A stretch of 64,000 nt of DNA from Solea solea (Eukaryota; Chordata; Actinopteri; Pleuronectiformes; Soleidae): contig NC_081142.1 of NCBI RefSeq assembly GCF_958295425.1, forward strand, positions 12,944,324-13,008,323. Reading direction: 5' to 3'. This document shows positions 47,107 to 61,845 of this stretch, piece after piece (position 1 is the first letter of the stretch; the number at the start of each line of letters is the position of its first letter). Position numbers and translations under genes: made by a program. Below the pieces are notes generated by a model that saw only the letters and a list, made by a program, of their open reading frames with translations, was not told where the DNA came from and did not search any database.

Positions 47107-50100
47107 GTAGTGGAAATAAAAAGGAATGTGTTTTTATTGTGCATGTGGCAACTCCGGCACTGGTCAGGGTAATGTGTTGTTTCGGCTTAATTTTTTTGAA
47201 TGACCACTTTGGTAAATTGGTATAAAGAAAGGGAAGAAAAAGGTAGTCTGACTGTTCTATGGGTAACACAATGATGTTTTTGTATTATTACTATTGTTGT
47301 GTTGAAAATATATGAGTTATTGAGAGCATAAGTCCATTTCTCATGCAGCTATGCAAATGTGTTTTTAACAAACATTTAAAAATGAAGGCCTACAAAAAGC
47401 CCACCATACAAAATCACAATAAAATAACATTTCTAGTCGGTCAAGCTGCCAGTGTAAGGCTATCTATTGGAATGTAACGATCTCTACACCTCTGTAGAAC
47501 AAAGACTCTTATCTCCCGGTGCTCTCTGCCATTTCCTTTACCCTCAGGCTCCGTGGACGTGGAGACAAAAAAGGACTGTAAATCACTGTCCTCTCCTTTT
47601 CCTTTCCTTTCTTCCTTCCGACTGTAGCGCCACACTCTGTCTGGTGCTACAGGGGGAATTTGTCTTCTGCAATAGGAAGAAATCTCACATTGTTTATTTT
47701 CCTTTTTAAAATAATATTCTACTTCCCTGCAGCTTTTTTTTCCCCCTGCATTAAAACAAAACAATGCTTAATCCCCTATTAATCTTGAGCCATATCCTTG
47801 CTCTCTTTTTGATGCATCTTCTATTTCTCTCTGGCTCATTTTTCTTCCCCTCCCACCACCCTTCTCAGTTCTGCTTCCTCACAGTTCCGTTCCTTACAGT
47901 TATGGTTTAATTGGAGCCTTTTAAGGTGGCTATGGAGGATGCAAAGGGTGGTGCGGGGAGCACTGAGCTGTTTAGACGACGTTTGCCTCTGCTTCTGCCG
48001 GGCTGCCTGTTAAAGCACAGTGTGGCCAGCTAGAGATAAAGCAGCTCAGCTGTGTGTTTATGAGAGAGGGACCGGCAATTAGGGCCGGCTGAAATGCAGA
48101 GAAGAAGCGCTGACGTCAGTCGCCGTTCAACCACAGTGGATCTGGAGCAATGCACAGACACAGAAAACAGATAGAGGGAGAGTGATGGCAAATGGTGCTG
48201 AGGGATTAAGGGGGATGGCGGTATCTCAGGCAGGAGACTGACAAAAGAGGAAAAATGATAAATAATCCTCATTAACAAAATAATGATAACTGAAAAACGC
48301 AAGCAAACAGACTCGTGAAACAGTGGGAATGATTTACAACCAAAAGCAAACCAATGCAAGAGGGCTCCACTGAACTGATTTTCAATTATCTTGAATTGTA
48401 AAGACGTCACTACAGGAAGTACCTCAGAGGTTTGGTTTATCACTGTATAGATTATTCTGTCATGATGGCAACGGAAGAACCAACTCCTATTTCTGATATG
48501 TCGAGAGATCTAATTTCTTTTCTGGCCACTAACAAATCAGCTCAGTTAGTAACATCTTGTATTTCTTTTTCATACTTTTCATGGGACTGTAAATGGGCGG
48601 TTGAAGTTCCGAAGATCGCCACAGGGTGATGTCAGCGCCTGGTGGAATTATTTACAGCTTATTGGCCTCTGTAGGTCACTGACTCATGAACCCAGGCCAC
48701 TGTGTACCACAGCTGAACTGATTAATCTGACATGTTAACATTTGTATAAATAAATGTCTCCTTCTCAAACCATACGTCTGAAAACATTGATTCATTTCCC
48801 AGGCAGTGACAGCTTTGTGTAAATCATTAATTACCACAGCAGTGTTCACGTGCAGCGTTTTGCACCTCTGACTGAACACCAAGTTAAACCACAGTGAGTG
48901 AAGACAGAGGTCGGGTAAGTTCGCCCATTTACTGTTGCACGTCTTACAAACTGTAAACCAACTGTAAACCAACTGTTTTTAGAGGACATTTTTTAAACAA
49001 AATAATTTTAAAAAAAAGTCATATTTTCTAATGTCATCAAACAATTGACTCGAAGAGCTAAACAGGAAGTTATTTATACACTAAGAGACTCTAATGACCA
49101 AATGGGAAGTGGCATCATTGAAAAAATACCTGCATGTGGATTTTTCTAAGTTTATATTCACAGCAATTTAAAATCTAAAATATGATTTAAATTACATTTT
49201 TACAACTTTCAAACAAATGCCTTTATGGCAACACAGCCTGCAAGCTATAAATAATCTCTGAAAAATGCATGAAAACTACAGTCCTGAATCCATTAAAACA
49301 AAACAAAGCCCACCAGCCTTGTAAGAAGGGTGAAAACATGGCAACACCATTGTGTCTCCCATGATCTCTGCCTGCATCTCTCCACATCCATTAGCATGCT
49401 AATTATTCTGTAATGAAAGCAGCAGCGGAGTGACTGCAATGACCCGTACTTTATTGTCGTTATCCTTAGCACATTTATGTCATTGGCCAGAGATCAATAG
49501 GTGCTGCCGACGAGAAGAGTCGGTTTCCCACACTGTTATCTTGAGAACGGATGTTAGTAATTGTACTGTACGGCGCAGCAATTCTAAGCAATAAGTATCA
49601 TGTTTACGGAAATAACTCGGATATTTGTTTGACATTTGAGCTCTAGGTTTACACAGGAGATGGTAACAGACACACCTAACCTAACCTGTCTCACTGATTT
49701 GACTCTCTTATTTTGAAGATAAATTCAACGGGTAACCTTGATTTGAACATTAAGCATTGACAGATTACTAAAATGTAATTTTTACTTCACTACAGTTATT
49801 GTTTTTGACTACAAAACTTGGTTTTCACAGTTGTTTTAAAATTTTAAATATGATATAGCTCTGTATTTACATTTGTAAATGCTTCAAAAAAGTACTTACC
49901 CGCTCTTGTGTTTTTTTTTTATCTTTTGTTTTATTAAAATTGTTGGTCACTGATTACTGCAATATTCAAATTTTTTTTTAAAACATTACAAATATCGACC
50001 TTTATTTTTAGATTTTCTCATCCTGGTGCCATGGTCAGTGTGAGCCACATCGTTACGCCTGTATGTTACTTTGCTGCCATTACCATGAAAAACAAAATAA

Positions 50101-52411
50101 AAATGCTTGTTTATTTCGGTCGGAGAAATTGCTTTGGGGAAAACCCTTTTTTAGATCATTGCTCAAGTCGGCCACAGCTCTCATGCTTCCGTACATTATC
50201 ACACACTTATGCTCCAGTGCTATTACTGCCGAGGTCTGGTCCTAATGCATGATATCAGTCAGGAGTGACTACTGCAAGTGAAAACAAGCAGTAAGCCTAA
50301 AATTGGAAGCTGGGCAGGAAGAGGCATGGGCCTCACGTTGCACTGTAAATTTGTGCTCGACATACTGTCACATGCACACATGCATGTATACGTCCGTGCA
50401 ACATGACAGGCCCACTGTAGCACACAAACGCCAATTCACTGCCATTAGCGCACACATGTGCGCTCCAATTTCTAAGAAACCAGATTTGATTTCCTGCTCA
50501 AGGGCTCTTTTGTCAGGGCAACATTTGCCTAAGAAATAGAGAACATACAGTACTGACTTAATTTGAACTTGGAAATTAGATGTTGTAATGAGTCCGGTAT
50601 TGGATTACACATTTTACCCCTCTTGGCTGTTGTGACTGGTAATTTGACGTTCAGTTTTTGCATTTGAATCAAACTGTCAACTCGAGGCCACAGTGCACTA
50701 AGCACACTTGAGTGAGAGGAATTATGGCCAAACCGGCAGTGAAAACAAGGTTAATCAACTGAGATAACTAGATAAGTATTCAATGATAATTTTGGCTGCA
50801 CTAAAACTGGACCGTGCATAGATGAATTACGTGCCACAAGTTGAAAAACAAGGGCTGGTTCAGTGCACCGTGGTTTGACGTTTGACTGATTGAAGTAAAA
50901 AGCCTGAAATTACACCAAATCACATGTTACAGTGCATGGAGTCAGACATGAAGCAAAAGCCAACAAGTAGAAAGGAAGGAGCGCTACAACAAGCTTGTCC
51001 TGTACATAAATCTGTGAAGCAGACCTTAAGTACAGATGTAATGATGCAGAAGATATGCTCTGTTCGTCACGGTTGACTTTATGCCCTCCTTGAAAAAAAA
51101 AGGAATACTTCTGGCCTTCCCCTTTGCCTCAGCACAACCAAATGAAAGGCATGGGGTTGCTAAGGTTAAGAGTATAAAGACCTCCGTATTCCCCTTTTGT
51201 TGATTAAGTATGATATTTAGAAATGGGCCTTTTGGGGATTGAAACTGAGCTGAAATTGCTGAAAATAATTAGTAAAATAGGGCTGACCTGCAATAGAGGA
51301 AGCAACACTAATGTATGTTAACTCAATTTAGTCTCAGTCCCATCAGCCCCACACAGCAGAGCCTCAAGACGACTGGTCACATTTTCTTTTCTCCTCCCTC
51401 GCTTGCCCTTTCATTCCAGTCCATCTCTATCAATTATGTGACCGGCTAAAACGCTATGATGCCCAAAGCTTCTAGATGCTATGAAACGTAAATAACTGCG
51501 AATACCCCGACACAACAGTGTTACTGTGCACATTTATGGACAGTTACTCCATCCATCCAACACTCTTAGTCCTGGGTTCTGGCCAGATGAGTGAGGTACA
51601 GGTCTCCATACAGGGACAAAGGCCTCTTCTCTAGGTGAAACTGGAGATCACCAAGGAAGCATCTGGCAACTTGTACACTGAGCAAGTTGGATAGATGATC
51701 CGTGGATGAAAAATGCCAATAATGCAGGCTTCCTTCAGGTCTTTTGGCAGGCGTAGGTAAACTTGATACATTCCTTCCTCAATGTTTCTTTCTCTCTCGC
51801 TCTTTGGCTTTGTCACCCTCGCTCTCCCCGCTACTCTGTCTTCCCCCGCTCTCTCATTTGTTCGTCACCCTCACCGCGGGCTGGACGAGTGAAAGGTGTG
51901 CCGACAGAGACAGGATATGCCGTTTGCCAGCCAGCGGCGGACGTGCCTGGTGGAGATCTGTTTTCAGCCAAGGTGTCAAACAAAGAGTCACTTGGTCCAG
52001 GAACTGCAGGACACGCTGTAAACCCTCCCTCCCGTGCGATAGTGCCTGCGGTGCTCCTGCTCTCTCTTTCTCAGTACCTGACCTCCTCTTTCATTCTTTG
52101 CTGGAATGCTGCCTGAGAAACAAAAAACAAAAAAGAACCAAGCAATAAGGTGACACCCTCAACTCCTAACAAATTGCATTCTTGTGTATTTCGCCTCCAT
52201 CTTACCACCTTCTCAGAGAGCTAAAAGGTGAGGAGTCATAAGAGCTACTGTGTGTGTGTGTGCGTGCATGTGAAGGAAGCACGCAGGGCAAACACAAGTA
52301 GATTTCCTCTCGGACACAATCTCATCATCTTTTGTTGCCGCTGTCAGGCAGATGGTGGTGCCTGGTCCTTCATTTAACACACACACACATACATGTGCAT
52401 GCTACACAAGT
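47107..52411. other. No gene recognised
   Basis: About 5.3 kb without a supported gene or repeat family. An 11-bp direct repeat (ACTGTAAACCA) lies at 48950-48971. A CRE-like TGACGTCA lies near 48112. Frames up to 137 residues (48030-48443 minus) and 134 residues (51744-52148 plus) lack recognisable domains; the latter is Ser/Leu-rich from CT tracts. Confidence 0.5.
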
Positions 52412-52435
52412 ACACACACACACACACACACACAC
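52412..52435. repeat. (CA)12 microsatellite
   Basis: An uninterrupted CA tract, with a shorter one just upstream at 52380. Confidence 0.95.
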
Positions 52436-53342
52436 TCCTACCCGGCATAGTAAAAGACCATACATCATTTCATTACCCATCTTCAGTTTTGTACAATAAC
52501 ATCCGCCCGGGTAATAACTGCATACCCTGCAAGAACATTTCATCAGGGATATCAGCTCATACTGCTGGACAGCGTTGCCAGGTCTCGTCTTTTCTTGTAA
52601 AACTATCCCTGCCCTTCAATCCAAAAACACCGGATATTTTTGATTAAATCCAACTTTGTCGTCTTTCAGTTGTGAGGCACCTGTGGAAGGGAAACTGCAA
52701 CGCATGTTGCTGTGGTGGATCACACTGTGCCGTATGCAGGGAAAAATAATAGAAAAGGAATTTAACGGAGATTCCAATGCAGGAGAGTTTTGATTAAAAT
52801 GTAAATGTTTATACCTTGTAGCTTTGTAGACATATGAAATATACATTCTATGCTGCCTCACTGTATTTGCGAAATGTGGTAGCTTTGCCTGTTATTGTGA
52901 TATTCTTTTAAATGATTCTATTGGACAGAAAATGTATTTAAAGATGCCTTATTCTGACTGTTGAGGTGGAATCCCAGCAACTAAAATATCACCACCGTAG
53001 CGGTAATGTTTCTATTTAAATATCCAGTTGCATAGCACTGTCGATATTAATTTGGAGTTGTGTCTCTAGCACTGCTTTTATCTGAGCTTTTTTTTGTTTT
53101 TTTTGTTAGCATTGATCAGTGCTGCTTTAATGTTGTTGGTAGAAAAATGCACAATATTCAGTTGAACTTGGCTGCGACTTATGGAAATACCTGTCAACAT
53201 TTGTCAAGTTTCCCCCGCTGGTTTGTGTGGATGATGTCAGGGTTCTGTCGTTGTCTGTCTCCATACATCATCATCCCTCCGTGTGTACAAGCCTGACTGA
53301 ACACAGTCATGTATGTGCTTGTACAAGTGTGAATTCCTCTGA

Positions 53343-53363
53343 TGTGTGTGTGTGTGTGTGTGT
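53343..53363. repeat. (TG)n microsatellite
   Basis: An uninterrupted TG tract; a T-run follows at 53382. Confidence 0.95.
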
Positions 53364-54086
53364 ACACTAATGTAAGCATGTTCTTTTTTTTTTTGTATTT
53401 CACACTGTTTGTGTTTGTCCAAGGTTTCCCTGTTTTCTAACGCCGGCTTTGACGACAAAGCTATCAAAGGAAGCAAGTCATCATCACTGAGGGTGACTGG
53501 TCGACTGGTAACACAAAGGAAACACATGGATACGTCAACACTGCGGCGGGCCACCGTGTCATAACTGTTTATAACCAATGTCTGCACAGCTGCCTCTTTT
53601 ACAGTCTTCTGTCATCAGTGCCCCGAGCCACGCAGAGTCGGGAGGACCGCTGACAGTATGGGTGACTTCCTACCACCTGACTATTGACTGCCTTTTAAAA
53701 TATTATTCAATTTTAAATTCCTCTCAGTGGTGAGTCAGTATTGGCTGCGTAAAGAAAGATTGCTCTGTGTCCAAAAGAGATAATAATTATCTTTAAAAAA
53801 GGTAAAGGTAATTACTTTGCTCAAGTTATTGAAACACACAGGTTAAAATATTTTTTTTAAATCCTTTTGACACTTAACAACAAACAGCTTATGATTTTAG
53901 AAAAGTCATCATTTTGACATACTGTACATGTAAAAGAGATACACTATTTGGTGTATAATCAGTTGTACCTTTTGGCTAAATGGTGACAAATGATAAAAAT
54001 AAATAAAATGTAATGGGAGCCTGGATAACTGAAGAGAATGATGGAATATGACTCAATGAACCAATGGAATCCGGGTCCATATGCAC

Positions 54087-54112
54087 GTGTGTGTGTGTGT
54101 GTGTGTGTGTGT
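54087..54112. repeat. (GT)13 microsatellite
   Basis: An uninterrupted GT tract. Confidence 0.96.
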
Positions 54113-54554
54113 CAGCCAAGCTTAAGCCCCACAGCAGATGGACAGTTTGAATAAATAAATGTTGTGCATGACTTGATTTCTCTTTCTCCAATCTCACCAT
54201 CTCCCAATTATTATTCTCTCTCTTTCTCTCCCTCCCTCCCTCCATCTCGCTCTCTCTTCTTCTTTTTCCTCCCCCCCTTCTGTCCATGGCTCTGTCCAAG
54301 TCATAGGCCGACTCTTTCCTTTCAGAGGCCTTTTGTCTGCCTTGGCAGCAGAACAGATTCGATCATGTCTGAAGGTCAAGAAGTTAAAAAGCCCCAAGTT
54401 GCCTCCTGTTTCTCTCTCTGTGAGATGGCAGGGTAGGAGACAGAAAAGAGAGGGGGAAAAAAAGGAAAACTTTCAAAGACGGTGGGGAATCTTTCTGCGA
54501 GTTAACATCGCCTCATCTTTTTTTTCACAGGAAGCATGTATGCACGACACACAA

Positions 54555-54570
54555 CACACACACACACACA
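54555..54570. repeat. (CA)8 microsatellite
   Basis: A short CA tract. Confidence 0.92.
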
Positions 54571-55196
54571 AGATGTACACCAATGTTCCCGTGGCAAAGG
54601 AATAGGAGTAAAAATATGCATTCGCCCTGCGGCAAATGTATCTTATGCTTCCATTACTACTGTATATAGCACTTATGTTGATGAACCAAATTCTGTGTGT
54701 ACGACAGGAAAGGAAATGACTGTTCCACATAATATGTAATCGTGTCAAACAATAAGAAAAAGCTTAGTCTGAAAAAAAGAGACGCAACTTACACAAGTAT
54801 TTGGAAAGCAGAGGTGGAGGCTTAAAGAAACAGTTTGCCTCGCCGTTATTTCACTGTCAATTTAGTTTTAATTCGGTGAAAAATTACAGTCTCGCCCATA
54901 ATCATTTAAAGTGTGTTTCCTGAAATAAAAATAGCTGTTGCAGTTTCCACACGCTGAATATGTCGTTGTCTCGAGTGACTTTCTTTTTTCGCAGCTAAAC
55001 AGCTTCCATGACACGTATTACTATCACGAGCAGAAAGAGTAATTAAAAGTTCTGTTTAAAGACAAAGAGAAAGAGAGAGACAGTCAATTTTTGTCATCTT
55101 GGGATAGCAGAGAAATACATGGACCCAATGCAAGCAGTAGTGGTGGGCAACCAAATCTGTCTTTGGCGATTGAGTTCAGGATTATTGAAGTGTGTA

Positions 55197-55224
55197 TGTG
55201 TGTGTGTGTGTGTGGGGGGGGGGG
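55197..55224. repeat. (TG)n followed by G11
   Basis: A TG tract passes directly into a run of about eleven G. Confidence 0.93.
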
Positions 55225-56252
55225 TTGTCCAGATTAACATTCCTGAGGGAATTTTAACACTCTGGGTGACAAATTTGCAACACTGTTCCCCCTTGTGTTC
55301 CTCCTGTGTGCTAAGCCCAGGATTCAAGTTTAGAGGAGGTCATCTGGAAAGAGCAGGAGGGGAAAAAAAAAAATCCCTTCTTTCCTTAGAGCTGTCGAAC
55401 TCTACCAAAGAGGCTATGTGTGTGTGTTGGGGAGGAATTAAGCAGCAATGGGAGGAGATATGTTTTTCTCACCGGCTGAAACTGAGCTTTGTATTGGGAG
55501 TCGCCCCTCCCATTGTTTTGGACGATCTGTCAAGCAATCAACTGAGGATTTGATAATGGAACATAAATGGTGCAGATTATAGACATTATCACACTAGAAA
55601 CTAGATAATGTGTGCTGAGAATGTATCCATAAGGAGCATGTCAGGCTTTTGGAAAAACAAACGTGTGTTTTGACACAGACATTGAGTCACACGGTCCACA
55701 TTTGAAAAAAAAACGACATGACAACATTCAAAACCCAAGTCTGCAGATTAGAAGCCAGCTATCTCCTCAAAACTCACACATAACACATTTATTCACACAA
55801 CCTTCAAACTGACCTTGTGATATTTACAGTACCGCAGTCATCTCCACTGTGGAACTGCTGTCCATGGCTAAAAGCGTCTGAGTGGAGCCAGTGAAGAATA
55901 TCCCTGACGCTCTCCCACAGCTTATCTGTTAACGGTTCTTGTGTGAGTCAGGGCAGGGCAGGCGTGGGAGACAAGACACCACAGTGCCATCAGCACCACA
56001 CCGGAAAAACCCGGCTATCTAAATAAAGCATAAAGTGCAGTGCTGGCACACAAAGAGATAAGCACTGTTATTGCACTCACACCGTCACGCAAACACCATC
56101 CCGTCCCAGCTGTGGGCAACAGACGCAGCAGATCAGCGACGCCGCCATCACGCACCACACGCACATGTAAACGTCAGCCTGAGGCAACACTTCCGAAAGT
56201 CAGCGCTGATGTGAAAACGGTCTGCTGACAGGGAATTAAAAAAAGACTTCAT

Positions 56253-56270
56253 GAACAAACATGTTTGTTC
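56253..56270. other. 18-bp perfect palindrome
   Basis: GAACAAACATGTTTGTTC reads the same on both strands, without a spacer. Each half contains TGTTTGTT, a forkhead-like core, so it could be a paired protein-binding site. It could also be chance. Confidence 0.8.
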
Positions 56271-59200
56271 TCTAGGAGGAATCAAGGCATTTTCGAATGA
56301 AAAAGATCAGTATTATTATTTTGCTGCTGCATATACAACAGCGAAATTTTCATTATTTCCATTTTTCTAAAAGTTAATATTGAACTGAATTTGGGACATA
56401 AATTCAAAGGGGGAAAGAGAGAGAGCTTTGCCGTTTTCCGTTCGAATTAGAAAACACTGAAACGATTGAACTCTTTTCGCACACAAGGTTTAAAAACTTA
56501 AGGTTCTGCCAAAGTTCAACATTGTTTAAGGTTCGACTTGAAGGTGTCTTTAACCCTCTAACCCGATGACCCAGCTTATCGTGAATGAAAGACAAATAGG
56601 TGAGCCACTCACATCCTCAAAAGAAAAGAAACGTTATTTAAAGGTAGTGTTCAAACTAACAAAGTGCTCCCCGAGCCGCGGTGTTAAAAGCCTCTTTATT
56701 CCGCAGGCCAGTGGAGACGGCAAACTCGCGCACATGCACACAAACACCACTGTGCACGCACACACACCTGTCCAAACAAGGGCTGTTTCAGACCAGTGTG
56801 TGGACACAGCGTGACTGATGGGTCATTCATTTCCAGGCCCAAACAGTAAACTGGAGAAAGGCGAACTGGAATGAAGGAGTGGTTTAAGCTCACTTTTATA
56901 AACCATACAAGGTTTCAAGAGCACATTGAAAGGTTTCCATGTTATGTAAATGGACAAAAAACAAAGCTTATTTCATCCAACAATTAATTGATCAACTGGT
57001 GGAAGCAGGAACTGCAGTGACCGAAGCATTAGTGCACTTAATACTTAGATGACGTCATGAATCAACAAATAACGTATTGTTTTAAAGCAAAGGGCCAATG
57101 AAGGGTCACAGAATTCACATTTCCACTTCTCTTTCATTCAGATTTGCCGACGGTAGTGGAATCAAGGACACGGTGCTTCGGGAATGAGATGGAGACAGTG
57201 AGATGAAAGTCTTTGCCAACTGAAGTCCTGCCCGGGTTACTGGGGCTTTGATTTGAAAATGATGACAACAGAGGGACACTGGATACAGAGTGACTGAGTC
57301 TTCAATAACGCTTCACTGTGAATGTGAGTCATCGACTGAGCATTTCCGGCAGTCATGACACATGACAACGGGGCCGATCGGGCTGTCCTCAGTTTGAATT
57401 GCTCTCGTTTCATTTCTGTTTGGTTTCACTAACTCAATGAGCATTGTCGCCCCCTGTTTACTATTCATACAGTGCGGAAAAGCTGATGTGGCTGTATGCA
57501 CTTAATGGATTAAAGCAGTGAAGGATGTTGATATATGCCGGTGTGTAAATATGCGTCAGAGAGAAAGAAGTAATCATAAATGTCTGCATTATTGCTGTTT
57601 TCATTACTTTTTTATTGATTCTCTTGAGTTATTTTTTTGTCCCCGTGCTAATCTCAAATAAAATCTCTCCTCCACATTTTAATTAGTCTAAGAGACGTTG
57701 GAGACTGTGACAGAGCCTGAAACCTGAAAATCAACAGCGGCGTATCATGGGATCTGCACAGACGCTATAAATACCACTCGCTGGTGTGCCTAAATGTTGG
57801 CATTTTGATTGAAGCATTTCCAAAAGGTCTTTTTCGTGATTGCATGCAGATGAAATTCCTTACGAAACTCTTCGGTCTTGCAGATTACCTAATTCGGTTG
57901 GAACCTGCACTTCCTTTCCACTGCTTCCTGTCGGGTGAACTGTTAAAACCTTTACTACTTGACAGAATGTCAACCGCTCCCCGGACTTGCAACTCTGCTT
58001 TTCTTCTCCCTCATCACAGCACATGTGTAATGTAACACCAGGACATAAAACAAAGGTTAACTAGACGACTGCAGTGTGACAGAGTCCAAGGCCGGAGTGG
58101 ACCCGCGGGAACTGTTTACCTGAAACAGACAGGTGATTCAAACACTGCTCATTTCTGGCATTCAGATGGTTATGAATCTGCCCGTGTGTGTGTGAATCGA
58201 CTTCTCAAGAATTGGAATCGCTCCGTTTATAATTGTTCGGGGCTTTGGGATGTTTTCCTTCCCCGTGGTGGTTTCATGTTACAGAATTACCAATAATGAT
58301 TTTAACCATATCATCGGCCTGTACTTTGCTGTTGCAATTGCTGTTTAAGATTTACAAACAATACCGCAGAGGCAACATTTATTGATTTAAGGGTGAAAGT
58401 GTCCATAAAGAATTGCACCATAAGTGAACCTCAAGGTAAATCTTGACGTGTGATTTGAAAAGTAGGTCATGTTATGTTTTCAAGCATCTAAAACACTGTC
58501 ACATTTACATTTATACCCAGCTGAACAAACCATTACCTTTCAAGCTGCAGGTTATGATTGGTCAACAACTCGGCAGAGGAATGTTTAGTCTAAAAGCATT
58601 TCTAATGGTTGGATTAGGAAGACATATGTGTCTTGAAACAAATGCAATAAAAAGCCAGAAACATGACTCTTGTTGGAACAAGCAAGTAATAAATATGTCA
58701 GTGTCTAGTGATGTGGTTCACATCCTGGTTGTTTCTCATAAACACTGGTGCCTCAAGGCCTTGTCATTAGACAACTAATACACATTTTGACGAATGTTCG
58801 ACTTTAACCAAACTGGTTTAGACAATAGATCGGGTGTTCAGACATTTTCCACATGAGGGGACATGGCGAGGGCGAAGTTTGCTCGGAAACCAAAGGTTGA
58901 ATCTTCGCTCAAGATATCAAAAACACTTGATTAAAGGTGATTAAAACACGTTTAATTGAGCTGAAATTGAACTCATCATAAGAGCTGATGATATAAATGT
59001 CTTGCTTTTTCACGACACATCATACCCTCGATTTTGCAACCGTGTCTAATTATTTTCCTCACTTCTTTTATAATTGTCACAATGTGTCCTCAAAGATTTT
59101 CAATAATCACAGGGCAACCAACCTCTCGTACCCATACAGGGACATTGGATTAAGACTGATTCCCTAATTTGTTATTTCAGGAAGTAGTCAACCACAATCT

Positions 59201-61800
59201 CATAATCCTCCATGCAGACTATCACCACAACGAGTCAAACCTGATACATCAGACCGTCCATTACTCCCTAACCTTGTTTATGGCGATTGCATTTAGAGCT
59301 CTGAGAGAACATGCCTTCCTCTGGCAAATACGAGCCGTAAAAGAGCTCCAGACATGCTATGACCTCCTCGGAGTTTTATGCAGGTATAAAACATGTTTAC
59401 ATGCTTTCCCCCTGTTTGGACCCCAAGGGTGCAAAGGTGAAAAGGTTATCATGAGGCCGCCATCTGCCCCAGCCTTTCAGAGACTTCTCTTTCAATTGTG
59501 TGGGTTGGGGCAATTTTGATTTATTACACTTTTACTGTCTTTGATTTCCCACCCTGTTCTTTAACAGGAGAGGAGTGCTGGTATTTGTGAGAAAGCAAAG
59601 AATCTCTCTTGCCCCTCTAAAGCTGCTTTGAAGGATTTATTGCAAAAATCAATACTTGGATTTGGATGAGGATCTAACACAGACCTTGACCTCGTTTGAG
59701 TCCTTCAAAGGAGGAAAACTGAATGTTTCTGAAAGGGTGGCAGAAATCTTGACGGTCTAAAGTCATTCCCCTCTACTCATAAGTAAACTTCGTTTTAACC
59801 GTCTGTCTCTGATATTACAACCTCTCTATTAGTTTGCTCTTTGTCACTCTTCTCTCCTCATTTCTTTGCCCCAATCCCTCACTCCCTTTGCCCTCGGTGC
59901 CCTGCTACACATCCTTGTCATTAGCAAATGGTTGGGTCTCAGTGCCCACGTTTAAAACGGGCTTTCTGTAGGGAGCACAAAGGTTCCTGTGCATGACTGG
60001 GCCCATCTGGAGTGTGGCATAATGATTTTTTCACGCTGCATTAAGTTAACACTGTGCTGCCAGCAAAGCGGGCCAAGACCCAGTTTCTAATTGGACTAAG
60101 AGAGAGAGAGAGACGCAGAAACAACAGCAATAGGGCAGGGACCTTTCAAAATCTACATCACCGATGTCAACGTCTTCCTTTCCTACTTTGTCTTCAAATG
60201 ATCTACGGCTTTTGCCTCATACTTTTCATACTCCCCCAATTGTCATCCATTATGTCCCGTGAGGTTTAAAACTGGGAGATTCTTCTTCTGTACACATCAC
60301 GCAGATTTAAAGTCAGTGTCAGGTCACATGTCAGGTCAGATTAGGTATTTAGGAATTCTTAGGTCATAGCCAACAAACCACACAAGTGGATTTCCATGTT
60401 TGGCTGAAATAGACTCTTGACACAGGTTTTTCTTTTTGGCAGGGAAGAAGCCACCCTTAAACATTTACAATCATTAACTTACCCTGGCCAAAATAATGTT
60501 TTCCAAACGTTTTGAGCGATAATAAATCAGGCTTTAGTGTTCAATTATTACAGGAATATCCCCTACAGTATACTTGGCAATTCTGACATTTGGACATCCT
60601 GACGACTGGCTTATAAAAACAAATTGCGTATATAAAGCGGCTCAGAGTTACATTAAGTAAATGGCTTTTTCCTAAGACAATTAATAATTGGTACCGTCCA
60701 TTTCTCACTCATCCCCACCAGTCATGCGTGCAAGCTGGAAGTGGAAAATATAATCATGACATTTATTGGTGGGAATCAGAGCTTTCTGCACGACTGGCCT
60801 CTGAGATGCTAACATTGGTATGACAAGTTTTAATTTGCTCTCTTACTCAAAGAATGCCTGTCGGACATAATTCCACTGGAGCCGTGAGGCCAGTCTGTTT
60901 CTCCAATGTACCTGACATCCTGATTATAGACAGATGAGCAGAAATTGACAAGCAGAGGATTCTCTCCATTCAGATGTGCACAGGGCGTGCCCTCCAACCC
61001 TTCCTTTATGTCAAAATTTGACAAGCGCTATATTAAAGCCGCCTGTCATGTAACGTTGCCTTAAAACTAGGGCCTCATGCAGAAACTAGTCTGTTGAAAC
61101 ACAAATGTCACCTGTTGCCTCACTAACACCATTACATTCCCATGGAATGAAACGCCTTGCAAAATGCCAAACAAGACTGCTCTGAACCGTGTTGTTTCCA
61201 CCAAGTTAATGCTAAAACAAGCCACTCTAATATTGCTGAAGGGATTACAAGAGTCCGCTTTATTGTCGTCAAAGTTAAGTTTGAATGTCACAGGATTTAA
61301 GGTGCTCTGTAGAGGTTGCTTTAGCGGTGATTTAATCATGGAGGATTTGAAAATGCCAGGTAAAGATCTCACGCATACGTGAAACATTTGTCGATTACAA
61401 TTGCTGGGAGCCATTGATCCGTCGTGAAAATCACATCTCTAATTCTCAGCGACCTTAGTCACGTAAAAAGGGATGTTGAATTTTGACTGAAGCTGAAATC
61501 AACAAATAACCTTCACGTATACAATAATTTCCGTTATTTCCGTATGTTATTGTAACCTTTGAGTGAGTTTCCTACAAGTGATGGTGAGCTTACTTGGTTT
61601 AAAAGAAATAATTACTAACACTTTTTTCATTTCCGTCATAAAAACACTGTTGTGCAATGTAAATATTGGGGGTCAGGGTTAGGCAGTATTTTATATAAAA
61701 TCTACCTTGGATGAGTTTTCAGTTTAGCTGAGGGGTTTTCTTTATTGTTGAGATTACATTTAATAAAGCTTAAGTATGTGCCAGAAAAAGATAAAACAAA
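56271..61800. other. No gene recognised
   Basis: About 5.5 kb with no supported gene or repeat. The 116-residue frame at 59169-59519 and the 115-residue minus frame at 61067-61414 lack known domains. A CRE-like TGACGTCA lies near 57051. Confidence 0.5.
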
Positions 61801-61844
<44 letters not shown>

Positions 61845-61845
61845 T
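61801..61845. repeat. (TA)n microsatellite
   Basis: A TA tract of about 45 bases with one CA interruption. Confidence 0.96.

Larger units (their letters stand above)
52436..56252. other. No gene; several dinucleotide tracts
   Basis: Unassigned DNA. TG or CA tracts lie at 53343, 54087, 54555 and 55197 and account for most of the frames over 80 residues. CT/T-rich DNA spans 54210-54280. Confidence 0.5.

Noticed and set aside
48112..48119. TGACGTCA sites (also near 57051) as regulatory elements
   Set aside because: An eight-base palindrome is expected about once per 65 kb by chance on composition alone, and no promoter lies nearby.
59169..59519. 116-residue frame as a gene
   Set aside because: No domain is recognised and there is no flanking exon signal that I can defend.
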